Notes: a model not told the origin generated them from the letters alone. DNA of 30,791 bases from Mnemiopsis leidyi (GCA_000226015.1 JH153356.1:122436-153226); one strand, 5' to 3'; shown: positions 11,261-22,364, numbered from the stretch's first letter. Made by a program: numbers and translations.

Positions 11261-11973
11261 AAGATCAAGGCTAGGGCAAGCTAAAAGTAAAATGGGTTTA
11301 TTTATTAGATTGATTTTTTGATTGGCTGGATGATTGTTTTCAATTAATTAAAATTGTATGATCTTCGATTCGTTTTATAGTGTGTAAAATATTTGATAGG
11401 ATTCAGTCTATCTGAATATAGTAGCACAAAAAAGCTGATTGCATGATTTAATTCAATTGTATGATTTTATCTCAATATTGCTGTTTTGGTGATTGCATTG
11501 TAACTATGTGACATGTAAATGTATTTAAATTCATTTTTCGGATTTCAAATTATTTCAGTAATTTTAACTATGTTTGAGCTGTGCTTATTTTTTTCAAATT
11601 CGTGTTTAACGAGTAACATTTACCTAGACAGTGTCAAATTACAACATAAAATCGACTGACCACAATAGTTTCAACTAAAGTTATATGGCCATCTACTCTA
11701 TTTAGAACTACCTGCATAGTCACGCACATCATACCCTTACGCACATCATACCCTTACGCACATCATAGCGTACCTTCACGCATCACATAGCGTACCGTCA
11801 CGCACCGAATATCACTTCATAGGAACAGACTATAAACAGTAAAAACAGCATCATCTTACAGACGGACTTTACAGATTTGGAGTATTAGAGTACCAGTACA
11901 AACTAACAAAGTTCAGAATTACTATTCTGTAGATTGTGCGACGTGTAAAACATAACATCATCATGATGTACGC
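11261..11973. other. Gap between two convergent genes with a 17-bp repeat
   Basis: This AT-rich gap must hold the 3' ends of the plus-strand receptor and the minus-strand TANGO1-like gene. No clear AATAAA signal was found for either. At about 11718-11800 a 17-bp unit (CGCACATCATACCCTTA and variants ending in AGCGTACC) repeats about five times. Confidence 0.6.
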
Positions 11974-14900
11974 TTAATCAACAGTCAGCTCAGAGGGAAA
12001 ATCAAGAAAAGTATGCAAAATAACACTCTGCAGTAGGGTAACTGTTTTCACTTATGTTACTAACAAGAAAATAGTGCCTATGAGCCTATCACCTTACCAT
12101 TACATAAATAGATCACCACTGCAATCCATTGTTGTTAAATACGTCAAAAAATTTGCTCTAAATACGGCGTATGCGATATTTTTATGAAATACGTACGAAT
12201 ACGTGAAGTTTCTTATCATTTAGAACGAATAAAATTAAAATTTGACCCTGTTAAATTTTTTCCGAAATACGTCTAAAATTTGTCTGAAATACACGCGCAG
12301 ATTTAGCTTAAATCTGTGCGTGTGCCGTGTGTTTCGGACAAAAATTAAATTGGTCAAATTTTAATATTTTTCGTTCTAAATGTCTGGAAAATCGAAATAC
12401 GTGAAATTTCGGCTACAAATACGTTTGCGTATGCATACGTTTGGTTGCTCGGCTACGTATCTAACAGCATTGCTACAAATACGTTTGCGTATGCATACGT
12501 TTGGTTGCTCGGCTACGTATCTAACAGCATTGCTACAAACTGCTTACTAACAGAAAATAAACTATAAAGTACTGACGATTTAGAACTTACCAACGGAATG
12601 CTGCAGTAAAACGGAAGAGCTGGTTTCTTCAACGCCACCTGCTCATCCTTCCTCTCATACGTCTCCGCGCCCTTAATTCCAGTTCCCAAATCTTCCCTTT
12701 CGTAGTCGTAGTGGAGCTGCTTCTTTTCCGTTGATCTCTTTTTGATATCAACGTTTTCTTCTTCCTGCTCTTCATCTTCTTCATTGGGTAAGGGATTAGG
12801 GGCTTCTTCCGACACTTCGTCTTCTTCTGTTGGTTCACCTGAGGAAGCAAGAGATCCGATCATGAGATTATCTATAAAACTTTTAAGAATGGAAGTTAAA
12901 GTAATAAGAGAATATGATGGCGGTAAACCTAATTCAATTCACCGCCAAGTGGTAAGTTACAAGTGGTAAGTTACTTTAAAGTTATAACATCTTTAAATAG
13001 CTAAACATTATAACTTATTAAGTTATAAACCCAACCTAGATCATCAAGTTCTTCATCATATTCCTCGTTATACGGCTTGTCCTTTGGTTCTGCCTCGTCT
13101 TTTCTAGTGCCCTCAGAAGATGCTTCAGACGAGGACTGCTCTTGGGGAGCGGAAGAATCATCTTGTTTCTCAGCTTCAACTTTCGTTTCAGAAGATGGGA
13201 CTGAAACCTCTTCATCAGTCGGCACCGCGCCAGAGGAATGCTCTACATGAGAGTGATCACGTGACACATCTTCTTGTCCCTGTTTGTCTTCAGTGTGTTG
13301 TACGGTGTCCTTATTTTCAGCAACTTCTGGAGTCTGCTGGTTTTCTACCACCTGTACAGGTTCCTGTTCTGGAGCAGTTTCTGGAGGGGGAGCTTGATGC
13401 TCCTCTTTCGCAACTTCTGGTACTGCTTCTTGGTGATGATCATGATGATGATGATCGTGATGATGATCATGATGATGATTGTGATGATCATGATGATGTT
13501 CGTGATGATCATGGTGATGTTCGTGATGATCATGACGATGTTCGTGATGTTCAGGGTGATCTTCGTGGTGATCTTCGTGATGATGTTCTTCATGTTTGTG
13601 GTCTTCTTGCATTTGTGGCTCTTCTGGTGGAGATTCAGATTTGTCGGAGGATACGTGTTGTCCACAAGATTCTCCCTCGCAGGTTCCTGTGAAATCGTTC
13701 TAATTTAGGTGTGTCTTTATGCGGTTAACTTATTAAAAACAAATAATTTATTTTTACCCATAAATAAGGATTAATGTACAGACTGCAGAGCCACTATGTA
13801 ATCTTTCCGTTGCTCCGTGCATTCCAAAGAATATTCAGATAAGCTTAGCAGTAACCACTAACAGGATTAAAAACAATTTGTACTAGGGTATAAAGACAAA
13901 CCTTCAACTTGCGATGACACTTCTTGCTGGGATGCTTGTACAGTATTCTCTACCTGAAGAGAGTTAGAATGGAGTCATATTTATAATGTTATCCATGCAT
14001 CCAGGGCGGAAATTGACTGATAAGATTTAAAAGATTTTATGAGAACTAGGAACGTTACCAAAAGAGAAAGTGATCTGAACGATTTACATATTTTATGTCA
14101 AAGTTTTAGGCGATAATAACGAGATTAAAAAGCACGAACATTCCAAAATATGAGAAAAAAGTCATTATCATTTCCCTTTCCACGTCTGTGTCTTGGTCTA
14201 GTCATGTCAATGATTAAACGTCATGCTAATTATTACATTGAAAGGCCTAAACAAAACAAGCATTAACTTTAAATACTTAAAAACATTAACAACGTAATAT
14301 GACATTTACGAGTAATTCTCGATGTGGGTTGCAACCCCCAAAACGATAATATGAACAGGTAACAGGATAGGTAACGGAGAACGTGATGAAGCAAGCTCAA
14401 CAAAACACAAACATGCGACGATGTAGGGTGAAACCGATAATATTTGTGCCCGGATAACAAATTTAATGAGTTTTTCATGCATTTCATTATCAAGCTTCTC
14501 GCATTGTTACTGTAACGTATCAGCAATTTATAGTATCAGTGATTACTTAGTGTTTCATTTCAGTGGTTCATGTCAGTGATTCATTTCCATCAGTGATAAC
14601 TATCAGAGATAAATATCTATTATCAGTGATAACTATCAGTGATTCATATATATTATCAGTGATAACTATCAGTGATTCAAATCTATTATCAGTGATTACT
14701 ATCAGAGATTAATATATATTATCAGTGATTACTATCAGAGATAAATATATATTATTAGTGATTACTATCGGTGACATATCTATTTTCAGTGGTCTGTGAT
14801 GATCAGTGATTATCATAACAATTCATGATTTAGGACCTAAATCGGGCATGTCAACATCATTTTCGTGCAGATTTGGACGCATGATAACACAAAAGAAAAA

Positions 14901-17900
14901 TAAACAAAAATGCAGGTACGAAGAACCCGAAAGGTGCTGCAAATTTTTAATGCCACGGATATAAACTTACGACACGATTAACGGGCTCCCGATGAATATT
15001 CTGTTTTCGTTCTCGTTCTAACTGCTCCTTTTTCATCTGCTCCCTCTTTAACCGATACTGTTCCTGGAGTTGCTGTTTCTTCACCAGAAACTCCGACCTC
15101 TTCGCTTCTTCCTCCATCTTCTTTTTGTCCGCCATTTTTTGCCGGCGACCATTCTTCATCTTCTCTTCGTGTTGTTGTTGTTCCATTTTCCGCTTTTGAA
15201 GATCAGCTCTTTGTTTTTCTAGCTTGGCTTCCTCGGCTGCTTTCTCCCGTTCAAGTTGCTCAAGTTCGCGCCGGGCCTCTTCTTGACGTTGTTTTTCTTC
15301 CTCCTTCTTCCTCCTCTCTTGCTCTTGAGATTCTTGATGAAGACGTGCTTGTTCCGCTTCCCTCTCCCTAGCAACACGCTCATTTCTCAAACGCTCGCTT
15401 TCTTGCTCATCTTCTTCGAGTCTCATTTTATCCAATTCCAGTCTTTCCTGTTCCATCTTTCGTTCCAATTCCAATCTTTCTTGCGCTAGTTTTTCTCTTT
15501 CTGCTAGCTGTCTCTTTTTTTCTTCTTCCTTTAACCTTTTCTTCTCGGCTCGTTCTTCTTTCAGGCGTTCTAATTCTTGCCTCTTCTTTTCCTGCTCTTC
15601 CCTTGCTACGCGATCTCTTTCTCGTTTTTCTTGCTGTTCCCGCTCCCTTGCAAGGCGCTCTTGCTCAAGTTTGTCTCGCTCTTCACGGTGTCTCTCAGCG
15701 GCTTCTTGCCGGCGCTTTTCTTCAGCAATCTTAGCTTGCTCTGCCTCCCTCTCTTGGTCTATTTTAGCTTGCTCTTCTTTACGGAGTTTCTCGGCTTCGG
15801 CTTCTAGTCGCGCTTGTTCAGCCTGCATTTCAGCTTCAAGACGCCTGGCTTCTTCTTCAGCGGCCTTTCTCTTCACTTCCTCTTCAGCTTTTCTCCTTGC
15901 CTCCGCTTCCGCTGCTCTTTGTTTGGCCTCTTCTTCAGCTTGCCGCCTAGCCTCTTCTTCCGCTGCTATTCGTTTGGCCTCTTCTTCAGCCAGCCGTCTA
16001 GCCTCTTCTTCCGCTGCTATTCGTTTGGCCTCTTCTTCAGCCAGCCGTCTAGCCTCTTCTTCCGCTGCTATTCGTTTGGCCTCTTCTTCAGCTTTTCTCT
16101 TTGCCTCCTCCTCGGCAATCTTTCTTTTGGCCTCTTCTTCAGCAAGCCGCCAGGCCTCTTCTTCCGCTGCTCTTTGTTTAGCCTCTTCTTCAGCCCGCCG
16201 TCTAGCCTCTTCTTCCGCTGCTTTTTGTTTGGCCTCTTCCTCTGCAATTCGTCTAGCTTCTTCTTTCGCTAGCCGAATCCTCTCTTCTTCTACAGCAAGC
16301 CGCTTTGCTTCTTCTAAACGTTTAGTTTCTTCCTCGACTTTCTGTTTGTCTTCCTCGGAAGTGAGGCTGATGTTTCCGTCACCACTCTGAATGGGTAGTT
16401 TGTTGTCAACTTGAACTCCCCGGTCAAAGACAAGCCCATCATAATCGTCATCTACGTCCTCGTCGTCGTACATTAAGTCATCAAACTCGTCATCGTTCAT
16501 GTCGTCGTCGTCATGGTTACGTTGTCGTCGCATCCGCATGTTGTACTGTTTTGTCGTCGTAGTCATGTCGTCAGAGAGGTGAGAGGAGTTTCTCCGCCGT
16601 CGTGTCGGGTTGTTTACCTGATCTTCCTGAGGTGTCGGGGCATCCTCAGGTTTCTCCTCTTCTTGGTAGTACGGGTTGAACTGAGGTGGGAGGCCAGTTA
16701 TACACAGCGTTCAAATTTTAAATCTAGTTCAATATTGTATGCATACTTTGCGTATGGATTATTGCAAAAGAAAAGGAATTGTGAAGGGATATAATTTGTT
16801 CCGTACCAACACAAACGCGGCGACTGATAAAATCGCCGAGGCTTTCAATAGCTCCGTCAACATCGCTCACGCCCCAAACATGTTCACACAAAACGTCCGA
16901 AGGGGGCGAGAGGAGATTTAAACAACAGTCACAATACACAATACACTTAACCGAGGGAGATATAGCAAGTGATTTCTCTTCTCAAGATTGTTCAGAAGAC
17001 ACTGATTATTCCATGTTTGGGAAGAAGTCAATTTGTCGCGAATAAATTGTGAGAGGAGGGGTCAGGAGAGAGTCAGCAAATACAGTTCAAATTTATTGTT
17101 CTTTCCGGGTACCTAGAGTGCACTTTTATATACCAATGGATTTTGTACTAAAGAATGTAGTCATCAACCTTATTCGATTGCAGACACTTCAAGTATAAAG
17201 GGATAGTTTCATAATGCTCCTGAATTTCAATCCTGCTAATAATTTTGTGTCAATACTTATAATCGTTCGCATAATACGTTCGTTCCCATGCCAACCGTCC
17301 AAATGGATAGTTAGTGCATAATTGCTTATTGCATAATTGCTTATTGCACTAATTACATGAATTTGGTAATGAATAACTTGCATTTGCTTAAATGGCTCTG
17401 GTCAGCTCATAGGATAACACGCTCAATAGTCACAAACCCCTGGATATTCTCCTTCTTATCACTACGAATAAAGAGTGTATAACAAATTACACACCGTATA
17501 ATGCGACATTGTAAGTACAGCTTGTTAAAATTGTACATTATCGATTAAGTGTACAATTTTGTGTATAATATTGTGAACTGCGCTATAACCGTAATTGTAC
17601 TCATGGAGAAAGGCGGTAGTAACACTTCAACAGTGCAAATGTGTGTTGCAGTAGCCCAGTAAAACTTTATTATGTAAGGAGAGTACACACACGTGTACTG
17701 GAATACTAGATCTAGTTACTGGATTGTTAAAACAGGGATGTATGCCCAGCTAACAGAAACTCGACAACACGTGGCCTGGTTTGAGAGAAATTTGTACAAT
17801 TACGGCACAGTTAATCTGAGGAATTCCTGGACCCTATCCTATGTAGTAGTATCGAGAACAGTGACAAGAGAGCTGGAAAGCTGGAAACAACCTTGAAACA

Positions 17901-20068
17901 AGAGAACTAACATACAAAATGTAGACTGATATACAATGTACTCTGGTATACAATGTACACTGATACACACTATGTATAGGGAGGCTGGATATAAAATGTA
18001 TTGACTTTGTAATGGTACAGCACAACTCACTAGCAGTTGACAAGACACAAATAAGGATCTGCAGAATTTTCTTACATTCTCTCCCGTTTAACACTTGTCA
18101 GCGCGATTACTCAGCATGTATACCATGTACAAAGTTCATACTGCATTATACATAACTACAGTCGCTGAGCTGGGTATGACAAATTTGTGTATAGTACATG
18201 TTGTACATGTTGTATAATTTCGAAACTGCCGCTCTCTCAACACATACAACTCAATTGATATACTCACATTCCCAACAACTATAGTGGCAACAGCTAACGC
18301 GCAAATACATCGAGTATAACAGGGCTTACTGGGGGAGGGGGTTTCCCCGGCTTCATTTTTTCTCAAAATACACTCACATGTATTCACATGCACTCACATA
18401 AAAGTTCAATATGTTGGTGAGATAGGTGAACAAAATGGTGAGTGGGTGACTGTTGTCATGGTGACTGTTGTCATGGTGACTGTTGTCATGGTAACTGTTG
18501 TCATGGTAACTGTATACCTCGACTGTAGGTTCCACCAGAGTCTCCGAAATTACTGCCAGTTCTTTGGGGATGAAACCTCGCGATCCACCAGACTGAAACG
18601 GTGATGATTTTGAAACAGACTTTATAATAGAGTAAATTTAATGAGACCCATAATAACAATAAACATATATATATATAATAGGCAAGAAATTTATGTTTGA
18701 TCATAACAATCTTTATGACTGGACAGTGGACGTGGCCCGTTGAAAGATGGTATTACTGACTTTAAAAAGAATCGAAAAAATTAGTGGCATTTGTCAAGCA
18801 GGTGATATGTTATACGTGAAATATCTTAGGGTGAAATCAAATTATGGTTATTCATGGTTCAAGCTGCATAAATTAATATTTTAGATAATGAATGGTTTCT
18901 ATTTCTCACCCAGTGTCAATAACATAACAGAATTGCACTATCTTAAGAAGCTAAATATCAGTAATTAAGATATTTAGAAAATTTCTATCAGACACTGCCA
19001 GCGACTAGATTTGTAATTGTTTACTTTGCATGACGTTATTTATAAACAATGTGGCAGGGTGTAACCTGGATTTCCTTAAATATGCCTAAAATTTATGTAT
19101 TTACATGTCTGGCATAAAGAATGTGCAGACTTTGCTCGCAGCCGTGTATCATGACAATGACTATTCCCGTCTAGCGTTATGTTTGGTCTAGCAGATGTTG
19201 TTGGACGGTTAAACAGAGGGTAGCCGGTAGGTGTTCTGCGTTACACCTTTACCAACTTAGAAATAAGTGAGTGTAGATGGATATTACTAGATGGGTCTAG
19301 CAATGTGGATTGATTAGCCATGGCCCAGGTTAAGATATTGGAGAAGTAATTAAAAGTGACATTCGATATTGTAATTTGATACGGGCTACATGCATGAGCT
19401 TTTGCATTAGCTTGTTCCGGTATGTATCGGTTTGACATAGGTGACATAACATGACAAATTACATATTAGTAACAGCTTCATAGAATGAAAAGCGTATTGC
19501 AGGTTACGTGACAGTAACAAAAATCAAAATATCTATAAGTCAAGTTGTCGTTGAGTCAGCAAACAAATAAGCAGATCAACGAACCAACAAAGAAAGGCTT
19601 ATTGAAGATTTAAGATCTACCTCAGCATCGAAGTAATTTCCTTCCACTCCAAAGACAGTGACAAAAGCACCTTTACTCAACCTCAAGAATCCTGGTGATT
19701 CATCTCCCCAGTCGTCTAGTGCATGTCCACGGTAGAGGGGAACTAAAAACAAAGGTCATGATAAGAAGATCAATCCCAGAAGATCAATGCAGGTTTGAGA
19801 ATATTTAGATAGCTGATATCCACTACACTGATTCATGCTTAAATCTGTCTTGTTGCGACTTGCAAATTCTAAGGTAACAGTCACTCTGCGAAAGGACATA
19901 CGATAAATCCCTACTATGTAATATGCAAAGAAACCTTATTAAGAAAAGTGGAAGTTTTAATTACTGTTCTAAACTGATTGACTAACCGGTACAGAAGTGG
20001 TTGCCACACATTCTAACTTTGGCGTGAATGCCAACTACAAGGCTCAGGTACAGCAAATGGCGAAACAT
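11974..20068 (-). CDS. TANGO1/MIA-like protein: signal peptide, SH3-like domain, long charged helix, His-rich tail
   Basis: Exons in transcript order are 20068-19987, 19742-19621, 18592-18518, 16680-14971, 13953-13902, 13686-13036, 12838-12591 and 12027-11974. Phases match throughout and give 997 residues. Exon 1 has a signal peptide (MFRHLLYLSLVVGIHA) followed by MCGNHFC, the cysteine pair that opens MIA-type SH3 domains. Exons 2-3 carry LYRGHALDDW, FLRLSKGAFVTVFG and GFIPKEL, matching the MIA/TANGO1 fold that receives cargo in the ER lumen at exit sites. The 1.7-kb exon encodes an Asp-rich stretch (about 149-175) and then some 450 residues of EEAKR-type single helix or coiled coil with a 17-residue repeat. 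Later exons add a His/Asp-rich block (about 709-760) and an acidic region. I see no membrane helix or proline-rich tail as in full TANGO1. The SH3 call is strong. Joining it to the helix exon is inferred from phase and order. The last exon is the weakest. Confidence 0.72.
12126..12530. mobile_element. Foldback/MITE-like element inside an intron
   Basis: The sequence folds on itself around about 12312. The centre has CGCAGATTT against AAATCTGTGCG, and further out TTTAGAACGAATAAAATTA pairs with the block near 12360-12380. The ends match over TGTTAAATACGT on the left and ACGTATCTAACA on the right, with one mismatch. The motif AAATACGT recurs in both arms. There is no coding sequence, so any transposase would have to come from elsewhere. 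It lies in the last intron of the TANGO1-like gene. No clear target-site duplication was seen. Confidence 0.65.
12411..12530. repeat. Exact 60-bp tandem duplication in the right arm of the foldback element
   Basis: The 60 bases at 12411-12470 recur at 12471-12530, and the two copies look identical. Each holds ACGTTTGCGTATGCATACGT and the terminal-repeat motif ACGTATCTAACA, so the element has two right ends. Identity suggests a young event or an assembly duplication. Confidence 0.93.
12946..12974. repeat. 14-bp direct duplication
   Basis: AAGTGGTAAGTTAC occurs twice in a row in the intron between exons 6 and 7 of the minus-strand gene. A near-palindrome of 21 bp (TTATAACTTA and its complement) follows at about 13010-13032. 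Confidence 0.7.
13425..13600 (-). repeat. Triplet-rich repeat coding a His/Asp block
   Basis: On the minus strand this tract codes alternating HH, D and E residues (EHHHDHHEHHHDHH and the like) in the TANGO1-like protein. On the plus strand it reads GATGATCATGATG. Because the repeat is so regular, all neighbouring frames are open too, and those frames are artefacts. Such His/acidic blocks in secretory-pathway proteins often bind Ca or Zn ions; that is inference here. Confidence 0.85.
13954..14970. other. Long intron of the TANGO1-like gene
   Basis: This 1017-bp gap separates the large helix exon from the next supported exon. Apart from the 33-bp repeat array I found no exon with good splice sites. 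A small phase-0 exon could have been missed. Confidence 0.5.
14588..14790. repeat. 33-bp tandem repeat built on TATCAGTGAT
   Basis: About six units of 33 bp, each with TATTATCAGTGATAACTATC or close variants, lie inside the intron after the large helix exon, about 180 bp behind its donor. Confidence 0.85.
15880..16300 (-). repeat. 51-bp coding repeat for a 17-residue helical motif
   Basis: Within the large exon of the TANGO1-like gene, units of 51 bp encode EEEAKRIA and EEEARRLA in alternation. Two or three central units (about 15955-16090) are nearly identical in DNA, showing recent expansion. The resulting pattern of clustered E then K/R suits a stable single alpha-helix. Confidence 0.85.
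16807..16863 (-). CDS. Possible alternative first exon with a hydrophobic leader
   Basis: An ATG at 16863 opens MLTELLKASAILSVAAFVL and meets a GTACGG donor after exactly 19 codons. The next exon (16680) starts in phase 0, so joining them keeps the frame and would give a 923-residue form without the SH3 domain. The hydrophobic run could be a signal peptide or anchor. An in-frame TGA lies two codons upstream, so this cannot be an ordinary internal exon without a closer acceptor. The local sequence is less AT-rich than the introns around it, as promoter or first-exon sequence often is. The alternatives are that it is chance, or that the SH3 gene and the helix gene are two separate genes, the second starting here. 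Confidence 0.4.
16864..18517. other. Intron, or gap between two genes, in the TANGO1-like locus
   Basis: It separates the SH3 exons from the large helix exon. It contains small direct repeats at 17310-17350 (TTGCATAATTGCTTA) and about 17930-17965 (TATACAATGTACTC and variants). A strong acceptor (CCCCCTCCCCCAG) ends at 18329. No exon with a full pair of signals and matching phase was found. Confidence 0.45.
18426..18511 (-). repeat. 15-bp minisatellite just behind the SH3 exon donor
   Basis: Five units of 15 bp (minus strand CAGTCACCATGACAA or CAGTTACCATGACAA) start about six bases into the intron after exon 3. Being five codons long, the array stays open in the frame of exon 3 and would encode repeats of YHDNS or HHDNS. 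The next strong donor, GTGAGT at 18397-18392, is again in phase 0. Confidence 0.88.
18593..19620. other. Intron between the two SH3-domain exons
   Basis: About 1 kb of AT-rich intron with no further feature that I can support. The exons on both sides join in phase 0. Confidence 0.6.
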
Positions 20069-21559
20069 ATTTATTGAAAAGCGATTTCAAGACAATGTGA
20101 AGGTGGTTGAAAACGAAATCATGCTCTTAAAATGGTAGAAGAGGTGAAAGGCGTCAGCCTACCGATCCAAACAAGCATTGCCAGTCTTATTTTGCCACAT
20201 CGACTAAAATGACGCAAATTAGGCGCTAATAGAAAATCGAATGCGCGCAACGCCTGCGGAGGAAAGAAAGCTACGGTGCACAATCACAATGTTTGTGCGA
20301 AATCTTTTAATGCGCGGCGTTGAGTCTCGATAACCATAACTTGAAATCTGAAGATAATTGTTTTTAAAGTAAACAAATAATTTTAATTATTTATCATAAT
20401 AATTATTTATATTTTATAATTTACATTCTAGCACGGATTGATCTCTACGTTAAGACTTTAAAAATCAAACATAAAACTATAAAACAAGATACATTTTTTG
20501 CATAACAATTTGCTGCATTTCAATGCAATATAATGCATATATAAATTTATAAAATATACATAAAATTATATCACTTAATTTTTGTAATAAAATGATTATC
20601 AAACAATCATTAATGTTGCTTTCGATTTTTGTTTTCTTTGGGAATCAATAAAGCCGCGCGTTGGTGCGTGACGCGCTTATCAAGCAAACACTTTGACGAG
20701 TCGAGCGCTATGAGGGTTGCGTATGGAGATTGACGGTCACTGTCTTTACTTTTAAATTCCGTATCCTCTCCTTAAGTTTCAAGTTATCAGAGACTTACTT
20801 AATACTTATGCATTGTTTGACCGATTATTCACAATCTCGGATCAAGTTACCATTTGCATACTCATTATATAAGCTTTATATTTGTAACGTGAATCCCACT
20901 TGGGTGTAATGTCTATACCCTACGAAATGAGTTTGAACTTGCATATCAGGCAATAATTATTTCTGCTTGGTTCTCACCAGCTCTTTAAGATGTCAACTCT
21001 ACACACTTTTCGGAAGTTGTACGAGTTAACAGTTTTTCGATGCTAGTCTTGGTTACCTTCAGTCATGTCTGAATAACGCTAATGTGGTTAACGACTAAAC
21101 GACTTTTAACCCCAATTTTTTTAGACGGGGGCTCTCACTTCTCAGTTCATCAATCATTGGCATGATCAAAGCTGGCAACAACTGCTGCCTGCAGGGGTCA
21201 ATCTTAAATCCCAGCAAATATCGAAATTGCTTAAATATAAGATTTTTACATTTTCCATAGGTCCTTAATTTATTTTTGTGTGTTTAGACCCTTCCCAGAA
21301 CACCTTTCCTTTAGTTGTACTGCATAAATGCTGCGATGAAAGAATACATATTTGATAAGAAATTTGCAATTCTGTTGTAGTTAGAACAGATCTGACCATA
21401 TTAGCGAAAATTACATGCCATACTTGCTCCCTGTAGATATAATTGTTTTAGTATGTGTCATTACAGTGTATTTTGTTCATTATTGTTACCTGTATTGTCA
21501 AAACAGGGTTTGTTTAGATGTTTTGTGATTTCATCTGCATATCAAACACTGTCATCATC
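20069..21559. other. Upstream region of the TANGO1-like gene
   Basis: The promoter of the minus-strand gene should lie at the left end. Two CpG-containing patches (about 20215-20330 and 20650-20720) rich in GCGC and CGCG stand out in the AT-rich sequence. The stretch between them (20340-20640) is extremely AT-rich. No gene or RNA is recognisable. Confidence 0.4.
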
Positions 21560-21809
21560 AAGGTCTACTCCGTTGCAATAATCTAGAGATCTAAGTTCTG
21601 TAACTCCCCCAGTCGTAACCTTCAAACAAATCCTTCGCCAAAACCTCTTAGGTGATTCCAGGTTTCATAAGCTTTTCCAGTGTAACTTCTCGGTGAGATT
21701 TGCACTTCATAACTGTCTTCACATTCCCAGTCTGTGATAACATATCGGTTCCAACATCCTTCAAGATATCCAAATCAGCAACAGAGGTATCTGATACAGT
21801 GTCTCCCAT
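21560..21809 (-). pseudogene. ORF fragment P2, diverged relative of the fragment at 23508
   Basis: From an ATG at 21809 a 53-codon frame (MGDTVSDTSVADLDILKDVG…) runs to a TAA at 21648. After the stop the same frame continues with EVLAKDLFEGYDW to about 21590. The protein resembles the fragment starting at 23508: SDT, DLD, LK..G, then a K-rich part, then LA..LFE.Y. A TATATAAG box lies 22-30 bases before the ATG, and further up is a block shared with the other copy. I do not recognise the family. The in-frame stop suggests decay, or an intron whose borders I cannot place. Confidence 0.4.
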
Positions 21810-21885
21810 GATGTACACAATGTATAGTACCTTATATACTGTACCCAAAACAAGGGTAGACAAGCAGTGCAGTAACTATAGTGTA

Positions 21886-21909
21886 AGAGCGCCAAAATCG
21901 ACACGTAAC
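21886..21909 (-). promoter_or_regulatory. Upstream block shared with the copy at 23574
   Basis: Minus strand GTTACGTGTCGATTTTGGCG followed by CTCT, about 80 bases before the P2 ATG. A near-identical block precedes P1 at a similar distance. TTTTGGCGC matches the E2F-site consensus, but function is inference. Confidence 0.4.
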
Positions 21910-22097
21910 AAAACTGTCATGCAGTATTAATTGATTGCAAATTTGCTTGTGTCGCTAGGAAAGCAAAAAGACTCAAGATTACTATAATTCGTCCCATTTC
22001 ACAGAACTTCACATTTATTTGCACAATAAATCAAATTTAATTACAAATTTTAATTTTGACACCGCTGTCAATACATATTGATATATGGTAAAACAAT

Positions 22098-22125
22098 AAC
22101 TTAACTTAACTTAACTTAACTTGAA
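22098..22125. repeat. Short AACTT repeat
   Basis: Four to five copies of AACTT in a row. A 19-bp direct duplication (AAGAATAAAACTAAATTTC) follows at about 22220-22257. Confidence 0.85.
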
Positions 22126-22150
22126 TAATCAGTAAAGCATAAAAACGGGC

Positions 22151-22216
22151 AGGCCAGAGTACCGGTGCGAGATAATTGTGCTTTGGGCTTGTGATCACCC
22201 TTAAATACTCTGGCCT
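22151..22216. repeat. Inverted repeat with 12-bp arms
   Basis: AGGCCAGAGTAC at 22151-22162 pairs with ATACTCTGGCCT at 22205-22216, with one mismatch and a loop of 42 bases. It could be a short transposon remnant or an RNA hairpin. Confidence 0.7.
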
Positions 22217-22302
22217 ACTCAAGAATAAAACTAAATTTCAAGAATAAAACTAAATTTTATTTAATATCAGTTAAAGCACATTAAAAATCGTTAAGCACAA
22301 CA

Positions 22303-22364
22303 GTCACCGTTTTTCATCTGAAAGTGAAAAAACGGTGGTCGGGGTTTTCTGCTGCTAACAGCAG
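22303..22364. repeat. Two neighbouring hairpins
   Basis: CACCGTTTTTCA at 22305-22316 pairs with TGAAAAAACGGTG at 22325-22337 around an 8-base loop. CTGCTG at 22349-22354 pairs with CAGCAG at 22359-22364 around CTAA. Both could form in RNA from either strand. No known RNA family was recognised. Confidence 0.6.

Noticed and set aside
13120..13708. Long plus-strand frames over the His-rich exon (190 and 144 codons)
   Set aside because: They are shadows of the GAT/CAT repeat that codes the His/Asp block on the minus strand; the minus frame has matching exon borders and the plus frames do not.
15256..16390. Plus-strand Ser/Ala-rich and Phe/Leu-rich frames over the helix exon
   Set aside because: They are the complement of the GAAGAAGCC-type repeat of the minus-strand helix, with no start context or splice support.
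16739..16921. Plus-strand 60-codon frame overlapping the possible alternative leader exon
   Set aside because: It reads plausibly but has no family match, and the minus-strand reading has a donor and phase that fit the next exon.
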